In this document: positions 32,166-42,549 of the stretch, piece by piece
Layout: the number at the start of each line of letters is the position of its first letter
Position numbering within the stretch: the stretch's first letter is position 1
Assembly: GCA_021234155.1 (NCBI GenBank)
Contig: JAJEKV010000525.1
Location: 94,940 to 158,939, forward strand
Origin: Isoetes taiwanensis
Lineage: Eukaryota > Streptophyta > Lycopodiopsida > Isoetales > Isoetaceae
Direction of reading: 5' to 3'
DNA: 64,000 nt
Notes under the pieces: generated by a model
Told to the model about the DNA's origin: nothing
The model's input: the letters and a program-made list of their open reading frames with translations, nothing else
The model's database searches: none
Translations under genes and position numbers: made by a program

Positions 32166-33530
32166 TATTTCATGTTATTGATCGGCTAGGGCAGAAGCTC
32201 ACAAACGAGGAAATTATAGGCTGTATCAGAAAGGTAAACCTAGTATTTTTTTTTTATAGTGGGGTTTAGGGTTCGGTTTAGGATTCTTTGTATTTGTTGT
32301 GCAAAGTTTTGTTCTTGGATGCCTTTCTTTTCACAGGCCTTAGGAGCACAGCTTGAAGCTGAAAGGGAACAAACCATTATACAAGTAGAAACATGTTTAG
32401 GCCGAGTTGTAAATGTGCAGTCTACAGACGAACATACAGTTCTAGAGTTGACAGGAGGAGACCATCCAGGGCTTCTTTATGTTACTCGAGTTCTTGAAGA
32501 CTTAGAATGCAATGTATCATCTGCTGAGGTTTGGACACATAACAGAAGAATGGGTTATCTTGTTTATATCATAGATGGAAACAATGGTGGCCCTGTTAAA
32601 GATGTGAAAAAGCTTCAGAGGATGATGGAACAACTTACGTTGATCTTGAATGTAGTAGGTGATAGCAGAGCTTCTCTTTCCAGTGGCTCGATTTATACAG
32701 AACGAAGACTTCATCAAATGATGCTTGCTGATGGAGATTACAACCCTTTCACTTCAGGCTCAACAGAAGTAGAAAGACCATCAATTCTTGTTGAACAATG
32801 TCCAAAAAGACAATATACAGTTGTTACCCTCAAGTGTAAAGATCAGCCTAAACTTTGACTTGCAATATGTAATCTTCCATGCGGCCGTGTGCTCACATGC
32901 TTCTAATGCATTTCATGTACATTTGTGTTTTCTATGCATGTAAATGTTACTATCCCTTTTAGTTAGTTAGTTAGTAATTTTAACGTCACCTCACAGAGGT
33001 ATAATAGTTTTGCTTTTGACATTTGGTGATACAAGTTTTTTCTTGTTTATGTTGATTTGTGCTTAATGTTTTCAGGATTAATATATATGGGACAAGAAGG
33101 ATTTGGTATTTAAGTACAGAAGAAGAGGAACACATTGTCCGATGTTTAGAGGTAGCAATTGAACTACGTGTTTCCCCAGTAAGTAGTGCATGCCATCAAC
33201 TCAGACCTGTTCCTTGTGTTTTCTGAACTTGATATCAAGATTAAATATGATGTATCTTATATAGGGCTTCAGGCTTGAGATATATAAATTATAAAATTGG
33301 ATTGCTGTCTCATGTTACTCGAGTTTTTCGCGAGAGAGGCCTCTCTATAACGAGAAAAGATGTGGCCACACTGGGTAACAAAGCAAGAATGTGTTTTATT
33401 GTGACTGATGTTTCTGGTAAACCAGTTGGGATGGACGTGATAGACACCATTTGACAAGAGTTGGAACAAGCAAGGCTTGAATTAAAAAGCATACCTGAAC
33501 AACTACTAAGCCGCCAACTCCAGAGATAAC
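32166..33530 (+). pseudogene. ACR-type (ACT domain repeat) protein, unprocessed pseudogene
   Basis: Exon 32166-32233 (FHVIDRLGQKLTNEEIIGCI) ends at GTAAAC. The next exon starts at 32337 after CACAG with ALGAQLEAEREQ and contains an ACT repeat (ELTGGDHPGLLYVTRVLEDL, AEVWTHNRRMGYLVYIID) and the ACR signature YTERRLHQMMLADGDY. A deletion/stop after CKDQPKL near 32855 skips to DLQYVIFHA. Later pieces are EEEEHIVRCLEVAIELRVS (about 33.13 kb) and IGLLSHVTRVFRERGLSITR..VTDVSGKPVG (about 33.30-33.44 kb), which ends in a stop. Known ACR proteins have about four ACT domains and are thought to sense amino acids. The N-terminal repeat is absent and introns are kept, so this is a decayed duplicate, not a retrocopy. 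Confidence 0.82.
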
Positions 33531-33559
33531 TTTACCAAAATATTGGCTTGGGAGTTTTT

Positions 33560-34740
33560 TTACACAATCTGGCTGGTTGCTCTCTAATCTGGGCTTGATT
33601 AGATCTTCATAATGAAGCATTCCTTGTGCTCCAGATGAAACAGGGCATCTCTGCAATAAATCTCATTATGGGATAAACAAATACCTTAAGCAACATTTGG
33701 AGCTAAATTACATTCTTGATGTAAAGGGGCAAATACCAACTATCCAGTTAACCAACATAGCATACAGAAACTAGGATATAATGGGTTCAAGTCCAGTAAG
33801 TTGTCGATTTGCTCAGTTTTTTATCATGCTATGTTAGCCATACTGGTTTTTAAGCCTGGGTAAGGAAAATTTCTTCCTTTACGTGTTCACATTCTGTTTA
33901 TTACATGAGGAAAAGGCCCTGATGGCAACAAAGACTTCAGTTGCGAATTTGCATGCCACATCAAATTAAAATTTCGCCAGATGCTCTGTTTCTTATAGAA
34001 GTTGTGTTTGGAAGGCATCGATTTAGCCTAGACTTAAAAGTATAAGGGCAAACTTCTTTTTTTTTCTAGAGGAGCTGGAAGCATCGATTTTCAAAGGGGA
34101 ATCACCCAACATTGAGATCACTGAGCTCGCAAATGCCAAAGGGGACTTTGTAACTCTGCTTGAAAGAATGATGCCAAAACCGGGCGAAAATATTGAGGCC
34201 TGCCCAATTTCGACGCAATGCAGCCTTCAAAATTCCTGAACTCAGACCACAGACAGAAATGTCTGCTCTAACAAATGGGGGCAAGAAAATGGGGGCGAGA
34301 AAATAGCAGACAGAGGAAGCAGAATCTAGCAAATTTAGGACAAGATTCATCAAAGCAAGCAGCAATACAATGGAATCGAAACCCAAAATCGACAGATTAT
34401 TATTACTTGGGCAAATGCGGGTGTCAAATGCCAAATGCGTGGCCTGAGCTTGAAAGAGGCCGGCTATGGCGGATATGGAAACTTCCAAAATCCAGACATA
34501 GCCCAATATGGTTTTTCCTCATTTCGTGGAAACTTCCACAATCGACTTAACCTAACATGGTTTTTCTTATTAGGCCATTATCTTTCTTATAAAGTTTTAT
34601 TCTCTTTATAAATGGTTTCCCCATTTTATTTTCTTTGTCCATTGCCACGTTAGGCCGAAATTGATATTTTTTGTTATAAAAGCAGTGAGATGTCCAATGC
34701 CATCCAGAATGATGTATGCGAAAATGGCTATCAGTTAGGA
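33560..34740. other. Gene-less stretch
   Basis: The longest ORF (minus, 34506-34102, 134 codons) is hydrophobic but resembles nothing I know. It contains a near-duplicate phrase (GGAAACTTCCAAAATC.. / GGAAACTTCCACAATC.. near 34477 and 34528). Confidence 0.4.
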
Positions 34741-34745
34741 TTTGC

Positions 34746-35152
34746 ATATATATAGTTCTGGTGGCCATATGGCTGATAATGACGCCAACAAACCAACCAA
34801 ATGCACTGTTGTGGATCAAAGTTTGAACATTTTCATAGATCAATGTTAACCTCATGATGTTTTACCAAATGCATGCTTTATTAGCAACAACTATGCAATC
34901 TTCCATTCTTAGGGGGCACAAGGCGTGACTCTGTCTAAAAGGGATGCATATATATAGTTTTAGTGGCCATATGGCTGATAATGACGCCAACAAACCAGCC
35001 AAATGCACTGTTGTGGATCAAAGTAACATTTTTCATAGATCAATGTTAACCTTATGATATTTTACCAAAGCCAAATGCACTGTTGTGGATCAAAGTTTGA
35101 ACATTTTCATAGATCAATGTTAACCTCATGATATTTTACCAAATGCATGCTC
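34746..35152 (+). repeat. Three-copy direct repeat (AAATGCACTGTTGTGGATCA)
   Basis: ATATATAGTT..GTGGCCATATGGCTGATAATGACGCC..AAATGCACTGTTGTGGATCAAAG..CATAGATCAATGTTAACC occurs at about 34746-34875, 34953-35066 and, truncated, 35070-35152. Non-coding. Confidence 0.85.
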
Positions 35153-35159
35153 TATTAGC

Positions 35160-36080
35160 AACAAGTATGTATCTAAGCACTTCTTCTAAAATACATAATC
35201 CATATTTCCCCATCAATCAATTGGATCATTGGAAAATCGAATAAATCATAATTAACCAGAGGCATGTCCATGGTATATCCAAGCTTTTTCATGAGAAAAT
35301 CACATTTAAAAAACACACACACGGCATTTTTCTGGTTTCATATTCATTTGGAACGACCAAGTTGTACAAGTTCCTTCAGAATTCAAGAAATTTTGAATGA
35401 GCTCGTAGTTTATTTGATCTAACAATTGTTCTGGATATTTTTGTTTACTTAAGTTCCAAATATGATAGAATTTGAATCACCAAATGAAAGGGATATAAAC
35501 GTGAACTAACTGGTATTCTTGAGACAGTTAAACAGGGAAGAATCATCCCACGGGCATAACTTGAGATTTTGAAATACTCGTCAGTTGGTTAAAAAGGGAA
35601 AAAAGTATCCCACATGCATGATATAGGCCCACACCCCAATTCCCACATTTACTTTACATTATTACCCCACCAGTATAAGTACACACAATAATTCACAAAT
35701 ATACATAGAATACGATTCATCCTTTTTGCTACGATGAATTATTGTGTTGATGTAATTTGAATTAGTCCAAATAGGAAGAAGTGTGATGCCCAAAAATGAT
35801 TATTGTTAATCTAAAAAGAGAACATTCTAAGTATCATGGCATTGTCACATGGCACAATTATCCAATTATCCATTTCAAAGAAAAAGTGGCAGATTGTATT
35901 GTTGAACGATTATCAAGTTTTGAATCTTTATCATCTCTAGTTAGTGGCTACTCCATTAAGAGATCTTGCATTCAAGTCTCTAGGGATTTGTCATATCTCC
36001 TCATGGATGCAGCTTTAAAATCACTTTTTGTTGTAGCACAAGCGAAAAAATACTATTTACTTATCTGATCTGCAGTTGTA
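35160..36080. other. Gene-less stretch
   Basis: AT-rich. A plus ORF at 35796-36068 has no recognised motif and ends just before the tubulin relic. Confidence 0.4.
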
Positions 36081-36085
36081 GCACA

Positions 36086-37236
36086 AGTGAACGCGTAAAT
36101 GTATATTATAACGAAGCCAACGGTGGCAGATACGTTCCTAGAATCGTTTTGGATCTAGAGCCCGGGACCATGGATAGTTTAAGATTTGGACCTTATGGCC
36201 AAATTTTCAGATCCAATATTTTTTGTATTTGGACAGACTTGTACTTGAAATAATTCGGCGAAAGGACATTAGATGGAAGGGGCAGAGCTGATTGATGCAG
36301 TTCTAGATGTTGTTCGTAAGAAAGCAGAAAGCTGCGATTGCTTGCAAGGATTTCAAGTTTGTCATTCTCTTGGGGGAACTGGTTCTGGCATAGGAAGGCT
36401 TCTAATATCGAAGATCAGAGAGGAATACCATGACAGAATGATGGTAACGTTCTTTAGTTTTCCATCTCCAAAGGTTTCTTATATTGTTGTTGAACTCTAC
36501 AATGCAACTCTTTCTGTTCATCAACTTGTGGAGAATGTAGACGAATGTATGGTATTGGATAACTAGGCTTTCTATGATATTCAAAACTCTCAAGCTGGTT
36601 ACTCCTATGTTTGGGAATTTAAATCATCTCATTTCTGCAACATTGAGTGGGATTACATGCTGCTTGAGGTTTCCATGCCAACTAAATTCCGGTCTTAGGA
36701 AGCTGGCAATAAACCTTGTTCCAATTCCAAGGCTTCATTTTTTCATGGTGGGGTTTGCACCTCTTACATGAAGACGCTCACAACAATATCGAGCTCTAAT
36801 AGTACTAGAACTAATAAAACAAATGTGGGATGCCAAAAACATGATGTGTACAGCTGATCTAAGGGATGGAAGATACTTGACAACATCAGCAATGTTCAGA
36901 GGTAAAGTGAGCACAAAAGAGGTGGATGAACAGATGACTAATGTGCGGAACAAAAATTCTTCATACTTTGTAGAGTGGATCCCAAAGAATGTGAAGTCTA
37001 GTGTGCATGATATTGCAATAACTGGGCTTAAAATATCTTCTACCTTTGTTGGCAATTCTACTTCAATACAGGATATGTTCAGAAGGGTTAGTGAGCAGTT
37101 GACTACTATGTTCAGAAGAAAAGCTTTCTTGCATTGGTATACTGGAGAGGGAATGGATGAGATGGAATTTACTGAAGCTAAAAGCAGAGGCTGCCTAAGA
37201 TTGCTGCTTGTTTTGGTAAAAAAAAATTGTCTATAA
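36086..37236 (+). pseudogene. Beta-tubulin processed pseudogene
   Basis: Reads as beta-tubulin from about residue 45 to about residue 420: [75 protein letters not shown] (nucleotide-binding loop with one Gly lost), [36 protein letters not shown] and [16 protein letters not shown]. The N-terminus and acidic C-terminal tail are missing. Several stops and frame changes occur (near 36250, 36564 and 36770). There are no introns where plant beta-tubulin genes usually have them, including the VVRK..CDCLQ region, so a reverse-transcribed copy is likely. Confidence 0.92.
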
Positions 37237-37239
37237 TTC

Positions 37240-38020
37240 TACTAGGATATTTTGCAAACCTTGATGAGTTTAGTTATTATTGAAGGTTCAGTACATTGCT
37301 GAGACTATTGTTGTCATATTTGCATAGGCTACCTACTTTCTATTCGCAAGTATTACAACTTTACTTATAGATCTAATGGCTACTTCAGTCCCATATTGCT
37401 AGACAAAAAAACATACATTTGTAGTGACAATGTACAGAGATTTTAAGCTTGCCTTTCTTATTATTTTTGCTAAAAATATCTCTTCCTCTAACAACACATG
37501 CTTTAGAGATTGCAAGACAAATTGCTACAAACCTAAAATTAAGAAAACGACATCCTATGTTCATAAATATTTACATGGCTTCACACAATCCAAAAAACAC
37601 CTAGCACGAAACAGCAAAACAGAACCCATGAAAATATATTTCTCTGGGCATCGAAGGGCAACCCCTCGTGCGTAGCACCTTGTTTGAGAATGTTTATGTG
37701 ATTCATATTCTTCTCTATGCCTGCAGCCCGCCATAGCTGTAAGTTCTCGATTCCGGCAGAACTGCAGTTGGTAGCAAAAAAAAATTCCCTTCTCTTCCTT
37801 GGCCGAGGCCGTGTACGGCACTAGCTTTTTGTTGGAACTCAATGGCTTTGTTGGATGGCCCTTATTTTTTTATCCCGTTAAAAAAAAACGAGTAGGAGAA
37901 AGGCCCCCATCCAAAGATTACTAGTACATAAACGCGATGGTTTTAAGTACGCCCGATTTGGGTTGGCCTCCCATGACAACCTTCTGATCGGAGGGTTTCC
38001 ACGGAAAATCGGAAGGGTTT
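37240..38020. other. Gene-less stretch
   Basis: No coding family recognised. A 93-codon minus ORF at 37842-37561 has no known motif. Confidence 0.4.
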
Positions 38021-38025
38021 CCATG

Positions 38026-38143
38026 GAAACCCTTCCAAATTTCTAATTTCTGAAATCAAGAAGGGTTTCCATGGAAATACGGAAAGGTTTCCATATTTGA
38101 AAATCGGAAGTGTTTCCGTGGAAAACAGGAAGGGTTTCCACAA
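38026..38143 (+). repeat. Left arm of the gene-capturing element
   Basis: Contains four or five GGAAGGGTTTCC-type motifs, several forming TTTCCATGGAAA palindromes. Its outer 18 bp and inner 16 bp match the right arm in inverted order. Confidence 0.78.
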
Positions 38144-38570
38144 AATTATTATTTTTTTAATAGTTACGCACGTGAGCCTTTATGGCTCACGCTTTTCGAC
38201 ACGGACGCCTGACATTAAGGCGCACCCATCCATCAAGGACTGTAAGTATCTTCAAGAACAAAATTCAAATTGCAGCAAGGAGATTTTTGCGCCAGATCGT
38301 ATTAGGCTAAGGAAGAAAAGATTTGACAATAGAACCAGAAGGATCCTATTGTGGATTTCGGACGCAGATTGGAACTGTAAATTGCAACCTATCTTAAAAA
38401 TTTCCCTTTGAACAATCTGGTATGAAATCGTAATCGGAATGGTCGTATTCGTATTCGGAAGAAATGGAAGGTCTGTGAGGATTAATCTTCTCAGAAGTAG
38501 AAGGGGAATGGATTGATCTGGCATTGTGCTGCTGATTTAGGAACTGAAATGCCGCTGTGGTTTTGGAAGG

Positions 38571-39002
38571 TCATGGAGATCTTAAGACAGGATTCTGATC
38601 CCCTTTTTTCCGAATCTGCAGAAATGGATCTGACAGATTCGAGGGCAAGGCCAAGTTCTGAACCTCTTCATAAGCATCATTTAAAATCCCTGTGTAGAGC
38701 GCAACAGATTTAGGGTATTCAAAGAACGGAACCACAGGGATTCTTTCATGCCTCTGTGCAAGAGGGTTTGCAGAGTGGATATCTTTATCGCAAGAAACAC
38801 AAAGAACTGCCGCATCCGCTTTGCAGGTTATAGCGGCAGGGGCATTTTCGCAAACCTCGCATAGCCATACCCTTTCATGCTTTGAAGCAAGCTTATTTGC
38901 TCCATGTACACCTTCGTCGCAGCTTGGACACAAATAAGCTGCATCTGCCCCACAAAATAACACGGCTCCACCCCCCTGACATCCGTCGCAAGGCCTTGGC
39001 AT
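38571..39002 (-). CDS. CONSTANS-like double B-box protein, truncated (143 aa)
   Basis: Starts [12 protein letters not shown]-box 1: C5, C8, C17, C25, C28, H33, H42. B-box 2: C48, C51, C60, C68, C71, H76, H85. All zinc ligands are present, with the family wording [20 protein letters not shown] and [19 protein letters not shown]. Full CO-like proteins are about 350-400 aa with a C-terminal CCT domain. Here the ORF leaves family-like sequence after about residue 95 and stops at 143, with no CCT motif in the following 500 bp. B-boxes mediate protein interaction in light and flowering control. Lying inside the captured-gene element, it is probably a 5' fragment. If expressed it would resemble a two-B-box microprotein. 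Confidence 0.8.
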   Translation of the reverse strand: MPRPCDGCQGGGAVLFCGADAAYLCPSCDEGVHGANKLASKHERVWLCEVCENAPAAITCKADAAVLCVSCDKDIHSANPLAQRHERIPVVPFFEYPKSVALYTGILNDAYEEVQNLALPSNLSDPFLQIRKKGDQNPVLRSP

Positions 39003-39187
39003 CTCTGTTTTGCTCTCAAATCCGCCCTAACATGCAGTTCAGAGCAGATTTCTCTAAGTGGGATTCAAATCCGGCAATCTCAAGCTTATTTAGCTTCAAA
39101 TTCAGCAAACCAAAGCAGACTCTTCTTCAAATCTTACACTTCAAAGCATGTCTAAGCTCAGGATAGGGATTTTTGAGAAAAATTTAC

Positions 39188-39659
39188 CTGCTAAAAGATA
39201 AATACATGGTGACAGATCCAGACTATACCCCGTGTATATCATACCATTCATCAGCCTGCAGAGCAGGGTTAAGGAAAAGCCAATTGATTAAATCCTCGAA
39301 AACGGCATGGCCCCAGCTTATAGTGCCCCAGATCGCTGCATGCTGGTTGTATTGGTAGAATGGTAAAATCCGCTGTAGAACAGTCCGTTTGGATCATTCA
39401 TCCAGTTTTTTGGGGGCTGGAAATGGAAGGCGGTACAGCCGGAACTGCCATGCTTGGATTCTTCAAAGTTTTCGGGGGCTGCGAGATTTCTTGGAGCGTT
39501 TTGGGCAGATCTGGCAAGGAATGAAGCCGTGAAGATTGCTGTTATCAACTCCAAAGCTGCGGAGAGAAATAATGTTGTAAGAGATCGCTTTTGTGCGGAT
39601 TTGTAATAGGAAATGCCAAAGCATGGCTTTCTCTCAACTTCCTGCTCTGCTGCTCCCAT
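39188..39659 (-). pseudogene. Vacuolar acid invertase (GH32) 5' fragment, broken
   Basis: Starts [15 protein letters not shown] hydrophobic anchor at about residues 26-49 ([20 protein letters not shown]) fits the signal anchor of vacuolar invertases, followed by [16 protein letters not shown], the beta-fructosidase motif with the nucleophile Asp (residue 89). About 4 nt are then missing relative to the family (near 39359), shifting the frame. [20 protein letters not shown] and [15 protein letters not shown] follow in the new frame, and the conserved Trp codon is TAG at 39223-39225. Similarity ends at a CAG/GTAAA junction (39188). The 9-nt DPN mini-exon of most plant acid invertases is not separated by introns here. 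Inactive. Confidence 0.85.
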
Positions 39660-39875
39660 CGTTGTACCTGATTGCTCCTATAAAACACTTCCTCGATCGA
39701 CTGTAGGCCTTCCTCAATCGCCAAACGCAAAGAAAATCGCCAGAGGAAGAGCTAAAGAACAAAAAAAAAAAATCATTTTCTTAAAAAAAAAGCTCTTCAA
39801 TAATAACAGTCGTAAACAATTAATTCGAAGCATTAATTACCGGTGGATATCTTAGAAAACCAAAAAATTATATTC

Positions 39876-39943
39876 TTGTGGAAACCCTTCCGTGCTTCAA
39901 TGAGGAAACCCTTCCGGCTTTTAGGGAAATTTGGAAGGGTTTC
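39876..39943 (-). repeat. Right arm of the gene-capturing element
   Basis: Inverted match to the left arm at both its outer 18 bp (39926-39943) and inner 16 bp (39876-39891). Followed by a poly-T tract. Confidence 0.78.
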
Positions 39944-40259
39944 ATTTTTTTTTTTTTAATAACCCCAATCGAGGGAGATAGTGTGAGCGACATAAACTGC
40001 CATGTGAAGCGAACGTAACTAATAAACTATCTAATATCTGGTCAATGGCTATTTAAATTTTGCACCGTATTCATGCCAACGCATATGGTGAAAAAATGGT
40101 CGAATGAACAGCTCACACATACAAATATAATAAGTCAGAAAAACGTGCATTAATGGGTCGACGGCTGGGATGAGCTGGCAGGGCAATGAATACGCAGCAC
40201 TAAAAGTTCTAAGCATTTCCGAAAATTTCTTCCCTAGTATTCGCTTCCGACTTTCGGAC

Positions 40260-41531
40260 ATGGGCAATCCAGTAGGCTTGGCTGTTGTGCTCTCCATCGC
40301 CAGCATCATTGTCTCGGCTCTTCAATGGAAAATTGCACCAGACCAGATTCCCGTCTTCTGGAACTTGCACGGTTTGTTTCTGTCCAATTTTCCTATCTTT
40401 GCAGGGTTTGTTTCTTCCCAATTTTTCCTGTGTCAAAAATGGTTCTTCTTCATTTTGTTATTTCTCTGATATCATAAAGAGTATTTCTCTAATCTAGCAA
40501 TTCTTTCATTCTTAACAGAGCAGCCAATTCTTTTGGCCCCCAAATGGCTTGGCCTCTTTGCCTTGCCTCTTCTTGTTTTCATTGTTCCTTATATCATTTA
40601 TCAGTTCGCTGCTCGCGATGCCAAGCTAGAGAAACAAGGGTATGTTTTCTTTCAATCGATGTTTAAAATGTCAATTCAATGTTTTTGTTATTATTTTAAG
40701 TAAGTGTTGTTTATCACCAGACAAGCAGTAACATACTTCAACATGATACAAAAGTGCCAGGGAATAATAAAAGTCTCCATTCTTAAGATAGTATGCCCAA
40801 AAATTCTATGCAGGGAGAGTGATATGCAAGTTCTATGTCGAGATAGTAACAGTCTGCATTCTTAAAGATAAGGTGCACAAAAAGTCTATTTACTAATCCA
40901 ATGCTTTTACTTACCATAGGTCTGAAGCCAAACATGCAGCTGCTCATATCATTGTACTCCCAGGACTTTTCCTATTCTTTGTCCATATATTTATTGTCCT
41001 AGAAGCTGCAACAAGCCATACACAATATTTTAATTCGCGCATCTTCACTTCATCCATTGCTCTTTGGTTGTTTATTTGGCTCGGTTACAATGTCCAGGTA
41101 TGTAATCTTATATAAGGCAATTTGTAATTAGATATGGAGCCAAGGATATGACGAAGTTATGGATATGATGTCTATACTCAGTACGTACAATTGAACTCCA
41201 CCATTGGGATATTGACACCATGGACTGTCAGTGATGGAGGAGTGTGGAAACAAACTCAAACTCATGCAAGTAAGTTTGCTGTTCCAGTTACAAACGTTTT
41301 TCTTCTAATTATCTATTTTTGTTAATTACATGATTGTTTTATTTTGGTGCAGCTGGAGTGCTTATTCTATTTGGGCTGGTCTTATTGATAGTTTCTCTCG
41401 TCGTCCCATTGAGTCTCGCCTATTTCATTACCACTCTCATTCTATGTCTACTGCCCTATCCATATCTTTTCATCTATTCATATGCCATCAAGAGAAGTCC
41501 AGAAGAAATCACAGAGCCATTAGTAGCTTAG
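40260..41531 (+). CDS. SdpI/DUF1648-family membrane protein, five exons, 225 aa
   Basis: Exons 40260-40371, 40519-40639, 40920-41097, 41182-41269 and 41353-41531, all GT-AG; the sum is 678 nt in frame ending TAG. Six probable membrane helices lie at about residues 4-23, 48-68, 87-107, 119-135, 167-188 and 189-211. PDQIPVFWN (27-35) is the DUF1648 hallmark. TIGILTPWTVSDGGVW (about 144-159) is the SdpI-family signature (usual form IGIRTPWTLS..VW). Bacterial SdpI is a membrane immunity protein; the plant role is unknown. An in-frame ATG upstream (40170) would add 30 residues, but MGNPVG gives the family-like start. Only about 320 bp separate it from the gene-capturing element. It is the only intact non-transposon gene I can support. 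Confidence 0.88.
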
Positions 41532-41539
41532 AGCCACTA

Positions 41540-42026
41540 GTAGCTTAACCTTGTTTCTTGTTTTTCAATAGACCAGAAATGTTCTCCGTTGACTCTTGGC
41601 ATGTATGACGTGGTAATTGCCTTTTTTCATATCCTTGTACCATGGCCTTGCCTATAAGTGAACCTTCCTTGCAACTTGCACCCAAATTTAGCAATATTTT
41701 AATTTCAACCTGCGAATAATAACTAATTTAATATTCATGAAACTATGTTCAAAATTGATAAGCTATGGGATATGTGAAAAAGAAATCACGAGTATGATGA
41801 ATGTCCCTTTTTTATTGGATTGCTTATCTAAGGGTTTGGCATGGCATATTGAATTGAATACATTTTTTACGTTCGACAGGGTTGGTGTACTTTTAGAGTT
41901 GATGGTGTCTTTTGGCTAATTGGCATATTCTATTTGTATGTCAAAAAAAGAAACAATTGGGTTGTTATCTATCAAAAAGAGGTTTTTTAATCTTAGCCGT
42001 TAAAAGAATGTTATTTATTCTCTGTA
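41540..42026. other. 3' flank of the SdpI-like gene
   Basis: Probable 3' untranslated region and AT-rich intergenic DNA. No further gene seen. Confidence 0.5.
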
Positions 42027-42146
42027 TAGGGGAAGGGAAGTAGGAACTTCCCTTCTGCAAAATCGGCAAGGGCCCTGCGACCGGCGGCAGTCGGGAGCGG
42101 ATCTGCCGACTTTTGCTGAAGGGGAGCCCCTACTTCCCTTCCCCTA
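42027..42146. repeat. 18-bp perfect inverted repeat around a GC-rich core
   Basis: TAGGGGAAGGGAAGTAGG (42027-42044) pairs with 42129-42146. The 84-bp core includes GGGCCCTGCGACCGGCGGCAG. A diverged copy of the core lies near 42580-42625. Confidence 0.85.
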
Positions 42147-42547
42147 CAAAATAGAAGTAGGGGAGCTATTTTTTCGGATTTTTTTTACAGTTCACAGTGT
42201 TTTGAACAGATTTAAAGAGTTCTTCAGTAGATTTGAAGAGATCTGGCAAAGATTAGACATTCTTTGATTGTTCTATGACCAGATAAGGAAAAAAACTACC
42301 TACCCCTGCGAATATGCTGGTCCTGCGAAGATCCTGCCCCACGAAGTCTTTGCACTCTAAGATCTGGCGCCCGGCGAAGAACAGCTGAAGACCAACACAG
42401 ATTGGTGAAAGCCTTGCGAAGAAATTGTGCGAAGCCAGTCAGGCGCAATGAAGCAAACTAGCTTCCATTTTGCAATATTTGGCCATGCCACGCATCGCCT
42501 TATGATTGGGTGCCAGGGAATAAAAGCGACCCTACTTCTATTTTGTA
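42145..42547. mobile_element. 403-bp MITE-like element
   Basis: TACAAAATAGAAGTAGGG (42145-42162) pairs perfectly with 42530-42547. It begins and ends with TA, consistent with a TA target duplication absorbed in the ends. No coding capacity. It overlaps the preceding inverted repeat by 2 bp, so the two may be one compound element. Confidence 0.65.
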
Positions 42548-42549
42548 TG

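Larger units (their letters stand above)
38026..39943. mobile_element. Inverted-repeat-bounded element carrying two captured host gene fragments
   Basis: Ends share an 18-bp perfect inverted repeat (GAAACCCTTCCAAATTTC at 38026-38043, inverted at 39926-39943). A second perfect 16-bp pair lies inside it (GGAAGGGTTTCCACAA at 38128-38143, inverted at 39876-39891), in the same order from the edge. The left arm holds extra GGAAGGGTTTCC copies. Inside are only two host-type fragments, a vacuolar invertase 5' end and a CONSTANS-like 5' end, both on the minus strand and about 190 bp apart. No transposase is present. This is the Pack-TYPE (Pack-MULE-like) pattern. No clear target duplication was found, so the outer limits are approximate. 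Confidence 0.68.

Noticed and set aside
34102-34506. 134-codon minus-strand hydrophobic ORF
   Set aside because: No family resemblance, no exon context, and it overlaps a short duplicated phrase; likely chance.
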